A DNA stretch of 64,000 nucleotides from Burkholderia cepacia ATCC 25416 (lineage in GTDB: Bacteria; Pseudomonadota; Gammaproteobacteria; Burkholderiales; Burkholderiaceae). Each line of letters starts with the position of its first letter. Position 1 is the stretch's first letter. This document shows, piece by piece, positions 26,546 through 36,109 of this stretch. The stretch covers positions 186,001 through 250,000 of the forward strand of contig NZ_CP012981.1 of assembly GCF_001411495.1 (NCBI RefSeq), in the 5' to 3' direction. The notes under the pieces are model-generated. The model had not been told where the DNA came from and searched no databases. It was given only the letters and a program-made list of their open reading frames with translations. The position numbers were made by a program, and so were the translations under genes.

Positions 26546-28078
26546 ATGCCGATTTCCGATCTTTCCAACCGGTTCGCCCCCCGCGCCCGCGTCTGCCTGC
26601 GGGCGGCCGCCATCGTCGCCACCTGCACGGCCCTCGCCTTCGCGCCTGCCGCGCAGGCCCGCAAGAAATCCCACAAGGAAGCGCGCAAGACCACGGTCGT
26701 GTCGCCGGCCGCGCGCGCGGCCGGCCTGCCGGCATCCGTGCTCGTCGCGCTACAGCGCGCGAAGGTGCCGGCGTCGGCGATGAGCGTCGTCGTCGAGCGC
26801 GTCGGCGATCCGGAACCGCTGATCGCGTGGAATGCGAGCCGGCCGATGCTGCCCGCCTCGACGATGAAGCTCGTGACGACCTTCTCGGGCCTGTCGATCC
26901 TCGGCCCCGACTACCGCTGGCGCACGACCGCGTACACGGACGGCACGGTCGACCCCGACGGCACGCTGCAGGGCAACCTGTACATCAAGGGCACCGGCGA
27001 TCCGAAGCTCGTACCCGAAGAGCTGATCGACCTCGTCGACAAGCTCCGCAAGGCCGGCGTCAAGCGCGTGGCCGGCGGCCTCGTGCTCGACAAGAGCTAC
27101 TTCGCGGCGTCGACGCGCGATCTCCCTTCGTTCGACGACGATGCCAGCGCGCCGTACAACGTCGGCCCCGATCCGCTGCTGTACGCGTTCAAGGCCGTGT
27201 CGTTCACCGTCACGCCGGGCGACGACGGCAAGGTGGCCGTCGACGTGCTGCCGCCGCTCGCGGACCTGTCGATCGACAACCAACTGGTCGAAGGCTCGGG
27301 CTCGTGCAGCGCGGCCGCCGCGGCCGCGCGGCCGACGCTGACGGCCGGCAGCGGGATCATGACCGCTTCGTTCGCCGGCGACTACCCGCTGCGTTGCGGC
27401 GCGCACACGACCAACCTCGCGATCCTCGATCACACGACGTTCTTCGCCCGCGGCTTCCTCGCGCTGTGGCAGCAGGACGGCGGCACGATCACGGGGCCCG
27501 TGAGCGAAGGCAAGGTGCCGACCACCGCGCGGCCGCTCGCCGTGCATCACAGCCCGGTGCTCGGCAGCATCGTCTACGACATCAACAAGTTCAGCAACAA
27601 CGTGATGGCGCGCAACCTGTTCCTGACGATCGGCGCGGTCGGCGGCAGGCCGCCCGCGACGCCCGAGCAGTCGAGCCGCGTGATCCAGGCGTTCCTGCAG
27701 AAGAACGGCATCGCGATGCCCGACCTCGCGCTCGAAAACGGCTCGGGCCTGTCGCGCGAAGAGCATGTGAGCGCGCTGTCGCTTGCCGCGCTGCTGCAGG
27801 CCGCGAACGCGAGCCCCGTCGCGCAGGCCTTCATCGATTCGCTGCCGATCGCGGGCATCGACGGCACGATGAAGAACCGCCTCACCAACGCCGGCGTGCT
27901 CGGCAACGCGCACATCAAGACCGGCACGCTGCGCGACGTGCGCGCGATCGCCGGCTACGTTGCCGGCGCCGACGGCCAGAGCTACATCGTCGTCAGTTTC
28001 ATCAACAACGATCACGCGGAAGCCGCACGCGCCGCGCACGACACGCTGCTCGAATGGATCTACGCCGGCGCGCAATGA
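26546..28078 (+). CDS. dacB: D-alanyl-D-alanine carboxypeptidase/endopeptidase (PBP4)
   Basis: Periplasmic class C penicillin-binding protein of the S13 peptidase family, 510 residues, which trims or cleaves peptidoglycan cross-links. The signal peptide ends near AAQA (37). The SxxK nucleophile motif is STMK at 105-108. SNN occurs in INKFSNNVMARN, and KTG in AHIKTGTLRDV. The long insertion domain between SxxK and SxN is typical of PBP4. The ATG at 26546 is chosen because it gives a compact signal peptide; the frame is open far upstream only as antisense to the two-component genes. A TACAAT element at 26482-26487 may be its -10. Divergent from the response regulator, which hints at shared envelope control. 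Confidence 0.93.
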   Translation: MPISDLSNRFAPRARVCLRAAAIVATCTALAFAPAAQARKKSHKEARKTTVVSPAARAAGLPASVLVALQRAKVPASAMSVVVERVGDPEPLIAWNASRPMLPASTMKLVTTFSGLSILGPDYRWRTTAYTDGTVDPDGTLQGNLYIKGTGDPKLVPEELIDLVDKLRKAGVKRVAGGLVLDKSYFAASTRDLPSFDDDASAPYNVGPDPLLYAFKAVSFTVTPGDDGKVAVDVLPPLADLSIDNQLVEGSGSCSAAAAAARPTLTAGSGIMTASFAGDYPLRCGAHTTNLAILDHTTFFARGFLALWQQDGGTITGPVSEGKVPTTARPLAVHHSPVLGSIVYDINKFSNNVMARNLFLTIGAVGGRPPATPEQSSRVIQAFLQKNGIAMPDLALENGSGLSREEHVSALSLAALLQAANASPVAQAFIDSLPIAGIDGTMKNRLTNAGVLGNAHIKTGTLRDVRAIAGYVAGADGQSYIVVSFINNDHAEAARAAHDTLLEWIYAGAQ

Positions 28079-28482
28079 CGATCCGCGCGCCGCGGCTTGG
28101 CGCGGCGCCGCCGGCCGCCGGCCGCCGGCCCGCGCCGGCTTGCACCGGCCACGGGGCCGCACCGCGCAGCGGGTCGCCCCCGACGGACAATCGGGGCGGC
28201 CCGCAAACGCCCCCGCGCACGGAATCCCGCCCTCCCCGGTTTGAAACGGCAGCCGCCGCCCGCGCGCGACACACCGCGCACCGATCGCCCCCACAAAACA
28301 GGGCCACACCGCCCGGCCCCGTGCCGCGCGGCTTCCGTAGAAACCCTGTCCTCAGAGGGAACCCTCTACGCTGCCCCCTCGCCTAGCGCGTGGCGATTGC
28401 GTAGGCTGTTGGCCTGACCGATATCTACAACGGGCCATACGCCCGGCCTCAAGGCTTGCAGGGGAAAGAAGGAGACACGCCC
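28079..28482. other. Intergenic region dacB / hydroxylase
   Basis: These 404 bases have no credible gene. The start is very GC-rich and includes a short imperfect 7-base repeat (CCGGCCG units near 28109-28133). An inverted repeat AGAGGG-AA-CCCTCT lies at 28354-28367, about 115 bases before the next gene, and could be an operator. Nothing else is recognisable. Confidence 0.5.
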
Positions 28483-29397
28483 ATGCGATTCGACGTCGAA
28501 TTGCTTCTGCTCGCGCTGGCGCCCGTCTTCCTGCTCTGCATCGCGTGGGAGGCCTGGCACCTCGCCCGCACCCGTGCGCAGGACTCTGTCTATGCGTGGC
28601 GCGACACGCTGTGCAACGCGGCGCTCGCGCTGATGCACCAGGGCGCCGACAAGATCGCGTGGCTGTTCGTGATCCCCGTCTACGCGTATTGCTACCGGCA
28701 CTACCGCCTGTTCACGTGGCACGACGGCTGGCTGTCGTTCGCGGTGCTGTTTGTCGCGCAGGATTTCCTCTACTACGTGTTCCACCGCGCGAGCCATCGC
28801 GTGCGCTGGCTGTGGGCCGCGCACGTCGTGCATCACTCGTCCGAGCGGATGAATTTCTCGACCGCGTTCCGCCAGAGCCTGATGTATCCCGTCGCGGGCA
28901 TGTGGGTGTTCTGGCTGCCGCTCGCGTTCGCCGGCTTTCCGCCGCAGCAGGTCGTCGGCATCGTGCTGATCAACCTCGCGTTCCAGTTCTTCGTGCACAC
29001 GCAGGCGATCGGCAAGCTCGGCTGGCTCGAATACGTGCTGAACACGCCGTCGATCCACCGTGCGCACCATGCGCGCAATCCGCGCTACATCGACCGCAAT
29101 TACGCAGGCGTCCTTGTGATCTGGGATCGCCTGTTCGGGAGTTATGTCGAGGAAACACCCGACGATCCGCCGCGGTACGGGATCGTCGAGCGGCTCGGCT
29201 CGAACAACCCGCTCGTCGCGACGTTCCACGAGTGGATATCGATGGCCGGCGACGCATTGCGCGTCGACGGCTGGCGCAACAAGCTGCGCGCGATTTTCGG
29301 CCCGCCCGAATGGGCGAGCGCTTATCATGCGCAGATTGCCGAGGCCGCGAACCCCGATCCGCGCACCGTGCCGCCGGCGGCTGCGCGTAACCAATAA
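28483..29397 (+). CDS. Fatty acid hydroxylase / sterol desaturase family membrane protein
   Basis: Integral membrane di-iron oxygenase-type protein, 304 residues, with four to five hydrophobic segments. The His boxes of the family are intact: HRASH (near 98), HVVHHSSE (near 112) and HRAHHARN (near 190-197), which ligate two irons. Members hydroxylate or desaturate lipids, using O2 and an electron donor. The ATG at 28483 follows AAGAAGGAG. It is a single gene, with a GDSL lipoprotein gene 95 bases downstream in the same direction. The substrate cannot be told from sequence; membrane lipids or hopanoids are conceivable. Confidence 0.87.
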   Translation: MRFDVELLLLALAPVFLLCIAWEAWHLARTRAQDSVYAWRDTLCNAALALMHQGADKIAWLFVIPVYAYCYRHYRLFTWHDGWLSFAVLFVAQDFLYYVFHRASHRVRWLWAAHVVHHSSERMNFSTAFRQSLMYPVAGMWVFWLPLAFAGFPPQQVVGIVLINLAFQFFVHTQAIGKLGWLEYVLNTPSIHRAHHARNPRYIDRNYAGVLVIWDRLFGSYVEETPDDPPRYGIVERLGSNNPLVATFHEWISMAGDALRVDGWRNKLRAIFGPPEWASAYHAQIAEAANPDPRTVPPAAARNQ

Positions 29398-29492
29398 ACC
29401 GTTTCAGCCAACGGCCGCCGCGCGGCCCGGAACCGAGCAGGCACGCGGCAGATGAGAAACACATCAGGCCATATCTACGAGGAGATCGAACG

Positions 29493-30638
29493 ATGCAGAC
29501 ACAACAACACGCACCTTCCCGCACCCGGCAGCGCATGCTGCGCACCGCGCAGGTCGCGATCGCCGGCGCCGCGCTCGCGCTGCTCGCCGCATGCGGCGGC
29601 GGCGGTGACGACAACAACAACAGCGCGTCGAACACGCCGCCGTCGGGCGTGAAGATGCAGGTCGTGTCGTTCGGCGACAGCCTGTCCGACGCGGGCACCT
29701 ACTCGCAGATCAAGCTCGGCTTCGGCGGCGGCCGCTTCACGACCAACCCGGGCCAGGTATGGACGCAGAACGTCGCGCAGTACTACGGCGACACGCTGCA
29801 GCCCGCGAACCAGGGCGGGTTCGGCATTCCGCTGCAGGCCACCGGCGGTCTCGGCTACGCACAGGGCGGCTCGCGCGTGACGCTGCAGCCGGGTATCGGC
29901 CATGCGGACGCGAGCGTGCCGAACGCCGACTACGCGCAGGCCACCACGACGCCGATCGCCGACCAGGTCAAGCAATACCTGTCGCAGCACGGCAGCTTCA
30001 ACGCCGGCCAGATCGTGCTGGTCAACGGCGGCGCGAACGACATCTTCTACCAGGCACAGGTCGCGCAGGCGCAAGGCAACACGCCGGCCGCGCAACTCGC
30101 GGCGGCGCAGGCGATCGGCCTGGCCGCGCAGCAGCTCGGCGGCATCGTCCAGCAGATCGTCGCGGCAGGCGCGACGCACGTGTACGTGTCGAACGTGCCG
30201 GACATCGGCGGCACGCCGCTCGCGCTGCAGGGCGGCGCGCCGACGCAGGCCGCGTTCACGCAACTGTCGGGGCTGTTCAACAAGACGCTCGCCGGCACGC
30301 TGGCCGCGCTGAAGGTTGACACGACGAAGGTCGCACTGCTCGACACGTTCACGTGGCAGGACGGCATCGCGGCGAACTACAAGGCGAACGGCTTCAGCGT
30401 GTCGAACACCGACACCGCCTGCAACCTGAAGGCGATGGTCCAGGCCGCCACGCAGTACGGCGTCGCGAACGCGACCGCATTCGGCTCGTCGCTGTTCTGC
30501 TCGCCGCAGACCTACACGGTCGCGAACGCGGACCAGACCTACATGTTCGCCGACACGGTCCACCCGACGACGCACCTGCACGCGCTGTTCGCGCAGTTCG
30601 TCGAACAGCAGATCGCGAAGTCGGGCGTCGGCAAGTAA
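29493..30638 (+). CDS. GDSL/SGNH-family esterase lipoprotein
   Basis: Secreted lipoprotein hydrolase, 381 residues. A lipobox LLAAC places the lipidated Cys at 34, followed by a Gly/Asp/Asn linker. Catalytic blocks of the SGNH fold are present: Ser63 in SFGDSLSDAGTY (block I), GGANDI (block III) and the Asp/His pair in MFADTVHPTTHLH near the C-terminus (block V). This matches the GDSL lipase/phospholipase group without an autotransporter barrel, so the enzyme probably stays attached to the outer membrane. Two Cys in the region 300-335 may form a disulfide. A bidirectional terminator follows. Esterase activity is well supported; the natural substrate is unknown. Confidence 0.9.
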   Translation: MQTQQHAPSRTRQRMLRTAQVAIAGAALALLAACGGGGDDNNNSASNTPPSGVKMQVVSFGDSLSDAGTYSQIKLGFGGGRFTTNPGQVWTQNVAQYYGDTLQPANQGGFGIPLQATGGLGYAQGGSRVTLQPGIGHADASVPNADYAQATTTPIADQVKQYLSQHGSFNAGQIVLVNGGANDIFYQAQVAQAQGNTPAAQLAAAQAIGLAAQQLGGIVQQIVAAGATHVYVSNVPDIGGTPLALQGGAPTQAAFTQLSGLFNKTLAGTLAALKVDTTKVALLDTFTWQDGIAANYKANGFSVSNTDTACNLKAMVQAATQYGVANATAFGSSLFCSPQTYTVANADQTYMFADTVHPTTHLHALFAQFVEQQIAKSGVGK

Positions 30639-30659
30639 GCCGCCGGCCACGCGCCCAAA

Positions 30660-30698
30660 CAAAAACGCCCGACCGGTTCGCCGGTCGGGCGTTTTTTT
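30660..30698. terminator. Bidirectional terminator between GDSL gene and sua5
   Basis: Stem AACGCCCGACCGG/CCGGTCGGGCGTT with A run before and T run after. It serves the plus-strand GDSL gene and, 27 bases past the sua5 stop, the minus-strand purine operon. Confidence 0.92.
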
Positions 30699-30724
30699 CA
30701 TTCCTGAATCAACCGTCGAACGTG

Positions 30725-31753
30725 TCAGTCGCGCGCTTCGAACGCGGCCGCCGCACGGCCGAGACGATCGTTGACCGCGATCCATTCGACGGTCTCGGGC
30801 AGCTTCTCGACGAGGATGCGTGCGACCTGCGCGCGGTCGAGCGCGCGCAGCATCCCGTACAGGTCGCGTGCATACGCCTGCGGATCTTCCGGCGCCGCGA
30901 CGAAATGCACGCCGTCGGCCTGCGCCCAGCGTCCCGCGCGCGACGCACGGGCGACGAGCGCGACACGCTCGCCGTCGGCTTGCGCGGCCGCGAGCAGCGG
31001 CTCGAGCGCATCGAACGGCAGCAGCGCGAGCGGCGTGCGCGGCGCGTAATGCGCCTTCAGCGTGCCCGACGCGCGCGGCGCGGTCGCGTCGCTGCCGTCC
31101 GGCAGCTTCGGCGCGCGGCCGAGCACGTCGGCGATCTGCTGCGGCGTCACGTGGCCCGGGCGCAGCAGCGCCGGGAAACCGCGCGACAGGTCGAGAATCG
31201 TCGATTCGATGCCGACTTCGGACGCGCCGCCGTCGAGCACGTGCACGGTGTCGCCGAATTCGTCGCGTACGTGCTGCGCGGTGGTCGGGCTCACATGGCC
31301 GAACCGGTTCGCGGACGGCGCGGCCACGCCGCCATGCCCGCCGCGCCGCGCGCTGAACGCGGCCAGCAGCGCCTGCGCGACCGGATGCGACGGGCAGCGC
31401 AGCCCGACCGAATCCTGGCCGCCGCTCACGGCGTCCGGAATGCGCGCATGACGCTTCAGGATCAGCGTCAGCGGGCCCGGCCAGAATGCATCGATCAACG
31501 CCTGCGCATCGGCCGGCAGATCGTCGGCCCAGTAACCGGGATCACCGCCCGGCGGCAGGTGCACGATCACCGGATGATTCGCCGGCCGCCCCTTCGCCGC
31601 GTAGATGCGCGCGACGGCCTCGGGATTCGCCGCGTCGGCGCCGAGCCCGTAGACGGTTTCGGTCGGAAAGGCGACGAGCTGGCCCGCGTCGAGCAACGCG
31701 GCGGCCGCGTCGATCTGCGCGGCCGTCACGGTGTTCGGGAGATCGATGGACAT
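30725..31753 (-). CDS. sua5: L-threonylcarbamoyladenylate synthase (Sua5 type)
   Basis: Makes threonylcarbamoyl-AMP from threonine, bicarbonate and ATP for t6A37 modification of ANN-decoding tRNAs. At 342 residues it is the long Sua5/YwlC form: an N-terminal YrdC domain (VAFPTETVYGLGADA, KGRPANHPVIVHL, APSANRFGHVSPTTA, about 1-205) plus a C-terminal Sua5 domain after the linker ASGTLKAHYAPRTPL. It is the last gene of the purC-purE-purK-sua5 run, 11 bases after purK. Its position in a purine operon is shared by other betaproteobacteria to my knowledge. Confidence 0.94.
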   Translation of the reverse strand: MSIDLPNTVTAAQIDAAAALLDAGQLVAFPTETVYGLGADAANPEAVARIYAAKGRPANHPVIVHLPPGGDPGYWADDLPADAQALIDAFWPGPLTLILKRHARIPDAVSGGQDSVGLRCPSHPVAQALLAAFSARRGGHGGVAAPSANRFGHVSPTTAQHVRDEFGDTVHVLDGGASEVGIESTILDLSRGFPALLRPGHVTPQQIADVLGRAPKLPDGSDATAPRASGTLKAHYAPRTPLALLPFDALEPLLAAAQADGERVALVARASRAGRWAQADGVHFVAAPEDPQAYARDLYGMLRALDRAQVARILVEKLPETVEWIAVNDRLGRAAAAFEARD

Positions 31754-31764
31754 CGGCCGGCGCC

Positions 31765-32976
31765 TCAGTCGAGCGGCACGCGCAGCAGCTGCGCGCACGC
31801 GGTGGCCGCGGCAACGGCTTCGTCGCGCGTTTCGGCCGTGAAGTTCACGTGGCCCATCTTGCGGCCGACGCGCGCGTCCTCCTTGCCGTACAGATGCAGG
31901 TGCGCGGCCGGCATCGCGGCGACCGTGTCCCACGGCGGCGTGACGGCATCGGCCGTCGCGCCTACGCCGGCCGCACCGTCCGGGAACCACACGTCGCCGA
32001 GGATGTTCAGCATCGCGGCCGGCGAATGCTGGCGCGGGTTGCCGAGCGGCATGCGCGTCATCGCGCGCACCTGCTGCTCGAACTGGCTCGTTGCGCACGC
32101 ATCGACCGTGTAGTGGCCGGAGTTGTGCGGGCGCGGCGCCATCTCGTTCGCGACGAACGAACCGTCTTCCAGCACGAAGAATTCAACGCACAGCACGCCG
32201 ACGTAGCCGAGCGTATCGGCGATCCGCACGGCGGCCTGCTGCGCCTCTTCGACGCGCGCGGCATCGGCGGCCGGCGCGGGCACGACCGTCAGCGCGAGGA
32301 TGCCGTTGTGATGCACGTTCTGCGCGAGCGGGAACGCGGCCGAGCGGCCGTCCGCGCCGCGCGCGATCAGCGCCGACACTTCGTATTTCAGCGGCAGGCG
32401 CTTCTCGAGCACGCACGGCACGCCGTTCAGCGCCGCATGCGCGTCGCGCGCTTCCTGCGCGGTGCTCACGCGCACCTGGCCCTTGCCGTCGTAGCCGAGG
32501 CGCGCCGTCTTCAGGATGCCCGGCAGCACCGCGTCGAGCGCGGCATCGTCGAGCGCGGCGAGTGCCGCCGACGATTCGATCACGACGTGCGGCGCGACGG
32601 GCACGCCCGACGCCTCGATGAAGCGCTTCTCCGCGATCCGGTCCTGTGCGACCGCAACGCAGCGGCCGGCCGGCGCGACGAACGTCGTGCGCGCGAGGAA
32701 ATCGAGGCTTGCGGCCGGCACGTTCTCGAACTCCGTCGACACCGCGTCGCACAGGTCGGCCAGTTCGGCGAGCGCGGCTTCGTCGTCGTACGCCGCGCGC
32801 AGGTGGCGGTCGGCGACCGCGCCGGCGGGGCTCGTCGGATCGGGATCGAGCACGGCGACGCGATAGCCCATCGACTGGGCGGCAAAGCAGAACATGCGGC
32901 CGAGCTGGCCACCGCCGACCATGCCCAGCCACGCGCCGGGCAGGATCGGGGAAACGGAATCAGGAGTTGCGGTCAT
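31765..32976 (-). CDS. purK: N5-carboxyaminoimidazole ribonucleotide synthase
   Basis: ATP-grasp enzyme, 403 residues, which carboxylates AIR with bicarbonate and ATP to N5-CAIR in purine synthesis. Seen: N-terminal [21 protein letters not shown]-grasp blocks [18 protein letters not shown] and [17 protein letters not shown], and the C-terminal [18 protein letters not shown]. The protein fits the family from end to end. It lies 90 bases downstream of purE, whose product converts N5-CAIR to CAIR, and 11 bases upstream of sua5. Confidence 0.97.
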   Translation of the reverse strand: MTATPDSVSPILPGAWLGMVGGGQLGRMFCFAAQSMGYRVAVLDPDPTSPAGAVADRHLRAAYDDEAALAELADLCDAVSTEFENVPAASLDFLARTTFVAPAGRCVAVAQDRIAEKRFIEASGVPVAPHVVIESSAALAALDDAALDAVLPGILKTARLGYDGKGQVRVSTAQEARDAHAALNGVPCVLEKRLPLKYEVSALIARGADGRSAAFPLAQNVHHNGILALTVVPAPAADAARVEEAQQAAVRIADTLGYVGVLCVEFFVLEDGSFVANEMAPRPHNSGHYTVDACATSQFEQQVRAMTRMPLGNPRQHSPAAMLNILGDVWFPDGAAGVGATADAVTPPWDTVAAMPAAHLHLYGKEDARVGRKMGHVNFTAETRDEAVAAATACAQLLRVPLD

Positions 32977-33066
32977 GTCAGTGGTCGGTCGCGGCGGAAC
33001 GCGAAAATGCCCGCCGCAGTGGGAAAATCCGGCGCCGGCCGCGTCGTGCGGCCGCGCGCCATGCCG

Positions 33067-33588
33067 TCATTCCAGCGGCGGCAGCACCATCGCGTGCGCG
33101 GCTTCGTTCTGGCGCACGCGGAACGCGGCGAGCCGGTTCGCGTAGTCGGTCGACGTGCCGGACAGGATCGACACCGCGAACAGCGCGGCATTCGCGGCGC
33201 CGGCCTCGCCGATCGCGAACGTCGCGACGGGCACGCCCTTCGGCATCTGCACGATCGAGTGCAGCGAATCGACACCCTTTAGGTACTTGCTCGCGACCGG
33301 CACGCCGAGCACCGGCACCGTGGTTTTCGCGGCCAGCATGCCGGGCAGGTGCGCTGCGCCGCCGGCGCCCGCGATGATCGCGCGCAGCCCGCGCTCGCGC
33401 GCCTTCTCCGCATAGTCGAACATCTCGTCGGGCATCCGGTGCGCGGACACGACCTTCGCCTCGTACGGCACGCCGAATTCCTGCAGGATGGCGACCGCGT
33501 GCTTCATCACGTCCCAGTCGGAACTCGAACCCATCAGCACGCCGACGAGCGGCGCGCTGTGCGTGTGGGCAGTCTGGATTTCGCTCAT
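33067..33588 (-). CDS. purE: N5-carboxyaminoimidazole ribonucleotide mutase
   Basis: Class I PurE, 173 residues, which isomerises N5-CAIR to CAIR. Family motifs: [27 protein letters not shown] (active His), [18 protein letters not shown] and [23 protein letters not shown]. The ATG at 33588 follows GAGGTACATACGAC; a start 8 codons upstream would overlap purC and is less likely. Lies 16 bases after purC on the same strand. Confidence 0.97.
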   Translation of the reverse strand: MSEIQTAHTHSAPLVGVLMGSSSDWDVMKHAVAILQEFGVPYEAKVVSAHRMPDEMFDYAEKARERGLRAIIAGAGGAAHLPGMLAAKTTVPVLGVPVASKYLKGVDSLHSIVQMPKGVPVATFAIGEAGAANAALFAVSILSGTSTDYANRLAAFRVRQNEAAHAMVLPPLE

Positions 33589-33604
33589 GTCGTATGTACC
33601 TCGA

Positions 33605-34495
33605 TCAGGCAAGCGCCTGGCCGGTGATGCGCTCGAGCGCTTCCTGGTACTTCGCGGCCGTCTTCTCGACGACGTCGGCCGGCAGCGCCGGCGCCGGCGC
33701 CGTCTTGCCCCACGGCTGCGCCTCGAGCCAGTCGCGCACGAACTGCTTGTCGAACGACGGCGGGTTGGTGCCGACCTCGTACTGGTCGGCCGGCCAGAAG
33801 CGCGACGAATCGGCGGTCAGCACTTCGTCCATCAGGTACAGCTTGCCGTGGTTGTCGAGGCCGAATTCGAACTTCGTGTCGGCGATGATGATGCCGCGCG
33901 TCGCCGCGTAGTCGGCCGCTTCCTTGTACAGCTTGATCGAGATGTCGCGAATGGTGGCGGCCAGCTCGGTGCCGATGCGGCGCTCGGTTTCCTCGAACGT
34001 GATGTTCTCGTCGTGCTCGCCCATCTCGGCCTTCGCGGCCGGCGTGAAGATCGGCTCGGGCAGCTTCTGCGCGTTCTGCAGGCCTTCCGGCAGCTGCACG
34101 CCGCACACGGCGCCCGACGCCTGGTATTCCTTCCAGCCGCTGCCGGCCAGGTAGCCGCGCACGACCGCTTCGATCATGATCGGCTCGAGGCGCTTGACGA
34201 CCACGCCGCGGCCCTTCACCTGCTCGACCTCGTCGGCCGCGACGACCGCTTCCGGCGCGTCGCCCGTCAGGTGGTTCGGCACGATGTGCGCGAGCTTGTC
34301 GAACCAGAAGTTCGCCATCTGGTTCAGCACGCGGCCCTTGTTCGGAATCGGCTCGCCCATCACCACGTCGAATGCCGACAGGCGGTCGGTCGTGACGATC
34401 AGGAGCTTGTCGTTGCCGACCGCGTAGTTATCGCGGACCTTGCCGCGACCGAGGAGCGGCAGCGAGCGGAGCGTGGATTCGTAAAGGGTAGACAT
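33605..34495 (-). CDS. purC: SAICAR synthase
   Basis: Phosphoribosylaminoimidazole-succinocarboxamide synthase, 296 residues, which joins CAIR and aspartate using ATP. Seen: [14 protein letters not shown] at the N-terminus (nucleotide loop), [34 protein letters not shown] and [13 protein letters not shown]. This is the roughly 300-residue form found in betaproteobacteria and eukaryotes, longer than the 237-residue E. coli enzyme. First gene of the purC-purE-purK-sua5 operon. The gap to fba holds a hairpin. Confidence 0.97.
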   Translation of the reverse strand: MSTLYESTLRSLPLLGRGKVRDNYAVGNDKLLIVTTDRLSAFDVVMGEPIPNKGRVLNQMANFWFDKLAHIVPNHLTGDAPEAVVAADEVEQVKGRGVVVKRLEPIMIEAVVRGYLAGSGWKEYQASGAVCGVQLPEGLQNAQKLPEPIFTPAAKAEMGEHDENITFEETERRIGTELAATIRDISIKLYKEAADYAATRGIIIADTKFEFGLDNHGKLYLMDEVLTADSSRFWPADQYEVGTNPPSFDKQFVRDWLEAQPWGKTAPAPALPADVVEKTAAKYQEALERITGQALA

Positions 34496-34523
34496 CGTCT
34501 TTTCGCAGATAAGGAGCCAAACA

Positions 34524-34563
34524 AAAAGGGAAACGCCGTTCCCCGCGGCAGGCGGGAACGGCG
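34524..34563 (-). terminator. Hairpin between fba and purC, probable fba terminator
   Basis: GCCGTTCCC (34536-34544) pairs with GGGAACGGC (34555-34563). On the minus strand the stem is followed within a few bases by CCCTTTTTG. It lies 165 bases beyond the fba stop and 40 bases before purC, so it may end fba transcription or act as a purC leader element. Confidence 0.45.
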
Positions 34564-34728
34564 GTCTTGCAATACGTCGGCGAACCGGCGGGCGACGGCG
34601 CCCGGCGGTTGCCGGCCGGCCCTTGTTCGGCCGGACGGAGCGGCTACCGGGGCCGGATCGGATCCGGCAACCGGGCGGCCAGCCCTTGCCCGGCGGCAGT
34701 ACCGGGCGGGGGCAATCGTACTACAGTC

Positions 34729-35793
34729 TCAGCGCACGACCTGCGCGAGCGCGCCGGACTTGTACTGCTCGGCGATCTTGTCGAGCGACAGCGGCTTGAT
34801 CTTGCCGGCCTGGCCTTCGCAGCCGAACGCGAGGTAGCGGTCGACGCAGACCTGCTTCGCCGCTTCGCGCGCGGGCTTCAGGTAGTCGCGCGGATCGAAC
34901 TTGCCCGGGTTCTCGAACAGGTAGCGGCGGATCGCGCCGGTGATCGCGAGACGCAGGTCGGTGTCGATGTTGATCTTGCGCACGCCGTGCTTGATGCCTT
35001 CCTGGATTTCCTCGACCGGCACGCCGTAGGTTTCCTTCATGTCGCCGCCGAATTCGCGGATCTCGGCCAGCAGTTCCTGCGGCACCGACGACGAACCGTG
35101 CATCACGAGGTGGGTGTTCGGAATGCGCGCGTGGATTTCCTTGATGCGCTGGATCGACAGGATGTCGCCCGTCGGCTTCTTCGAGAACTTGTACGCGCCG
35201 TGCGACGTGCCGATCGCGATCGCGAGCGCATCGCACTGCGTGAGCTTCACGAAATCGGCGGCCTGCTCCGGATCGGTCAGCAGCTGCTCGCGGGTCATCG
35301 TGCCTTCCGCGCCGTGGCCGTCTTCCTTGTCGCCCTTCATCGTCTCGAGCGAGCCGAGCACGCCGAGTTCGGCTTCGACCGTCACGCCGATCGAGTGCGC
35401 CATCTCGACGACCTTGCGCGACACGTCGACGTTGTACTCGTACGACGCGACCGTCTTGCCGTCGGCTTCCAGCGAACCGTCCATCATCACGCTGGTGAAG
35501 CCGCTGCGGATCGCGGCCGTGCAGACTGCCGGCGACTGGCCGTGATCCTGGTGCATCACGACCGGGATGTGCGGGTACGATTCGACCGCCGCTTCGATCA
35601 GGTGGCGCAGGAACGGCTCGCCCGCATACTTACGCGCGCCGGCCGATGCCTGCATGATCACGGGCGCGCCGACCTGGTCCGCCGCCGCCATGATCGCCTG
35701 GACCTGCTCCAGGTTGTTCACGTTGAAGGCCGGCAGGCCGTAACCGTGCTCTGCCGCGTGGTCCAGCAATTGACGCATTGATACGAGAGGCAT
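34729..35793 (-). CDS. fba: Fructose-bisphosphate aldolase, class II
   Basis: Zinc-dependent aldolase interconverting fructose 1,6-bisphosphate and the two triose phosphates, 354 residues. Seen: [27 protein letters not shown], zinc/active region [41 protein letters not shown] and [11 protein letters not shown]. It resembles the CbbA/Fda subgroup of betaproteobacteria. The ATG at 35793 is preceded by CAAGGAGTTCC. It belongs with pyk and pgk upstream in a glycolytic cluster but is separated from pyk by a terminator, so it has its own promoter within 35794-35990. Confidence 0.97.
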   Translation of the reverse strand: MPLVSMRQLLDHAAEHGYGLPAFNVNNLEQVQAIMAAADQVGAPVIMQASAGARKYAGEPFLRHLIEAAVESYPHIPVVMHQDHGQSPAVCTAAIRSGFTSVMMDGSLEADGKTVASYEYNVDVSRKVVEMAHSIGVTVEAELGVLGSLETMKGDKEDGHGAEGTMTREQLLTDPEQAADFVKLTQCDALAIAIGTSHGAYKFSKKPTGDILSIQRIKEIHARIPNTHLVMHGSSSVPQELLAEIREFGGDMKETYGVPVEEIQEGIKHGVRKINIDTDLRLAITGAIRRYLFENPGKFDPRDYLKPAREAAKQVCVDRYLAFGCEGQAGKIKPLSLDKIAEQYKSGALAQVVR

Positions 35794-35990
35794 TGTGGAA
35801 CTCCTTGGAATGAAAACCGGTGCGCCCTGACGCCGGCGCGGCGCTCGCTCCCGTTCGAACCGGGGCGGCGCGGCGCGGCTGAGCGTCGAATAGCCGCATT
35901 TTATCGCGAAGCGCCTCCGATTCCGACCGCCCGGTGGCGCCGACTCGCAATTTGTTACGTTCGCACGGCACAATGCGGGCAAAAAAGAGA

Positions 35991-36028
35991 AAAAAAGCCG
36001 CGTGGGGCTTCGGACCCCACGCGGCTTT
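35991..36028 (-). terminator. Terminator after pyk
   Basis: Long stem GCCGCGTGGGG/CCCCACGCGGC around a short loop, with the A run on the left giving a T run on the minus strand. It lies 82 bases past the pyk stop. The 316-base gap 35794-36109 holds this hairpin and the fba promoter region; nothing else is seen. Confidence 0.92.
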
Positions 36029-36109
36029 CGCGTATAAAACGGTGCCGGATCGATTTTTCAGCCGATCCGGCCGGCCGGCGCACTGGCCGGCGCGGTGCTC
36101 AGTCGGCGC

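Noticed and set aside
24746..28078. A 1110-codon open frame on the plus strand running through the two-component genes into dacB
   Set aside because: Its first 600 codons are antisense to the kinase and regulator and have no recognisable domain; only the dacB part from 26546 is a real protein. Long antisense frames are expected in DNA this GC-rich.
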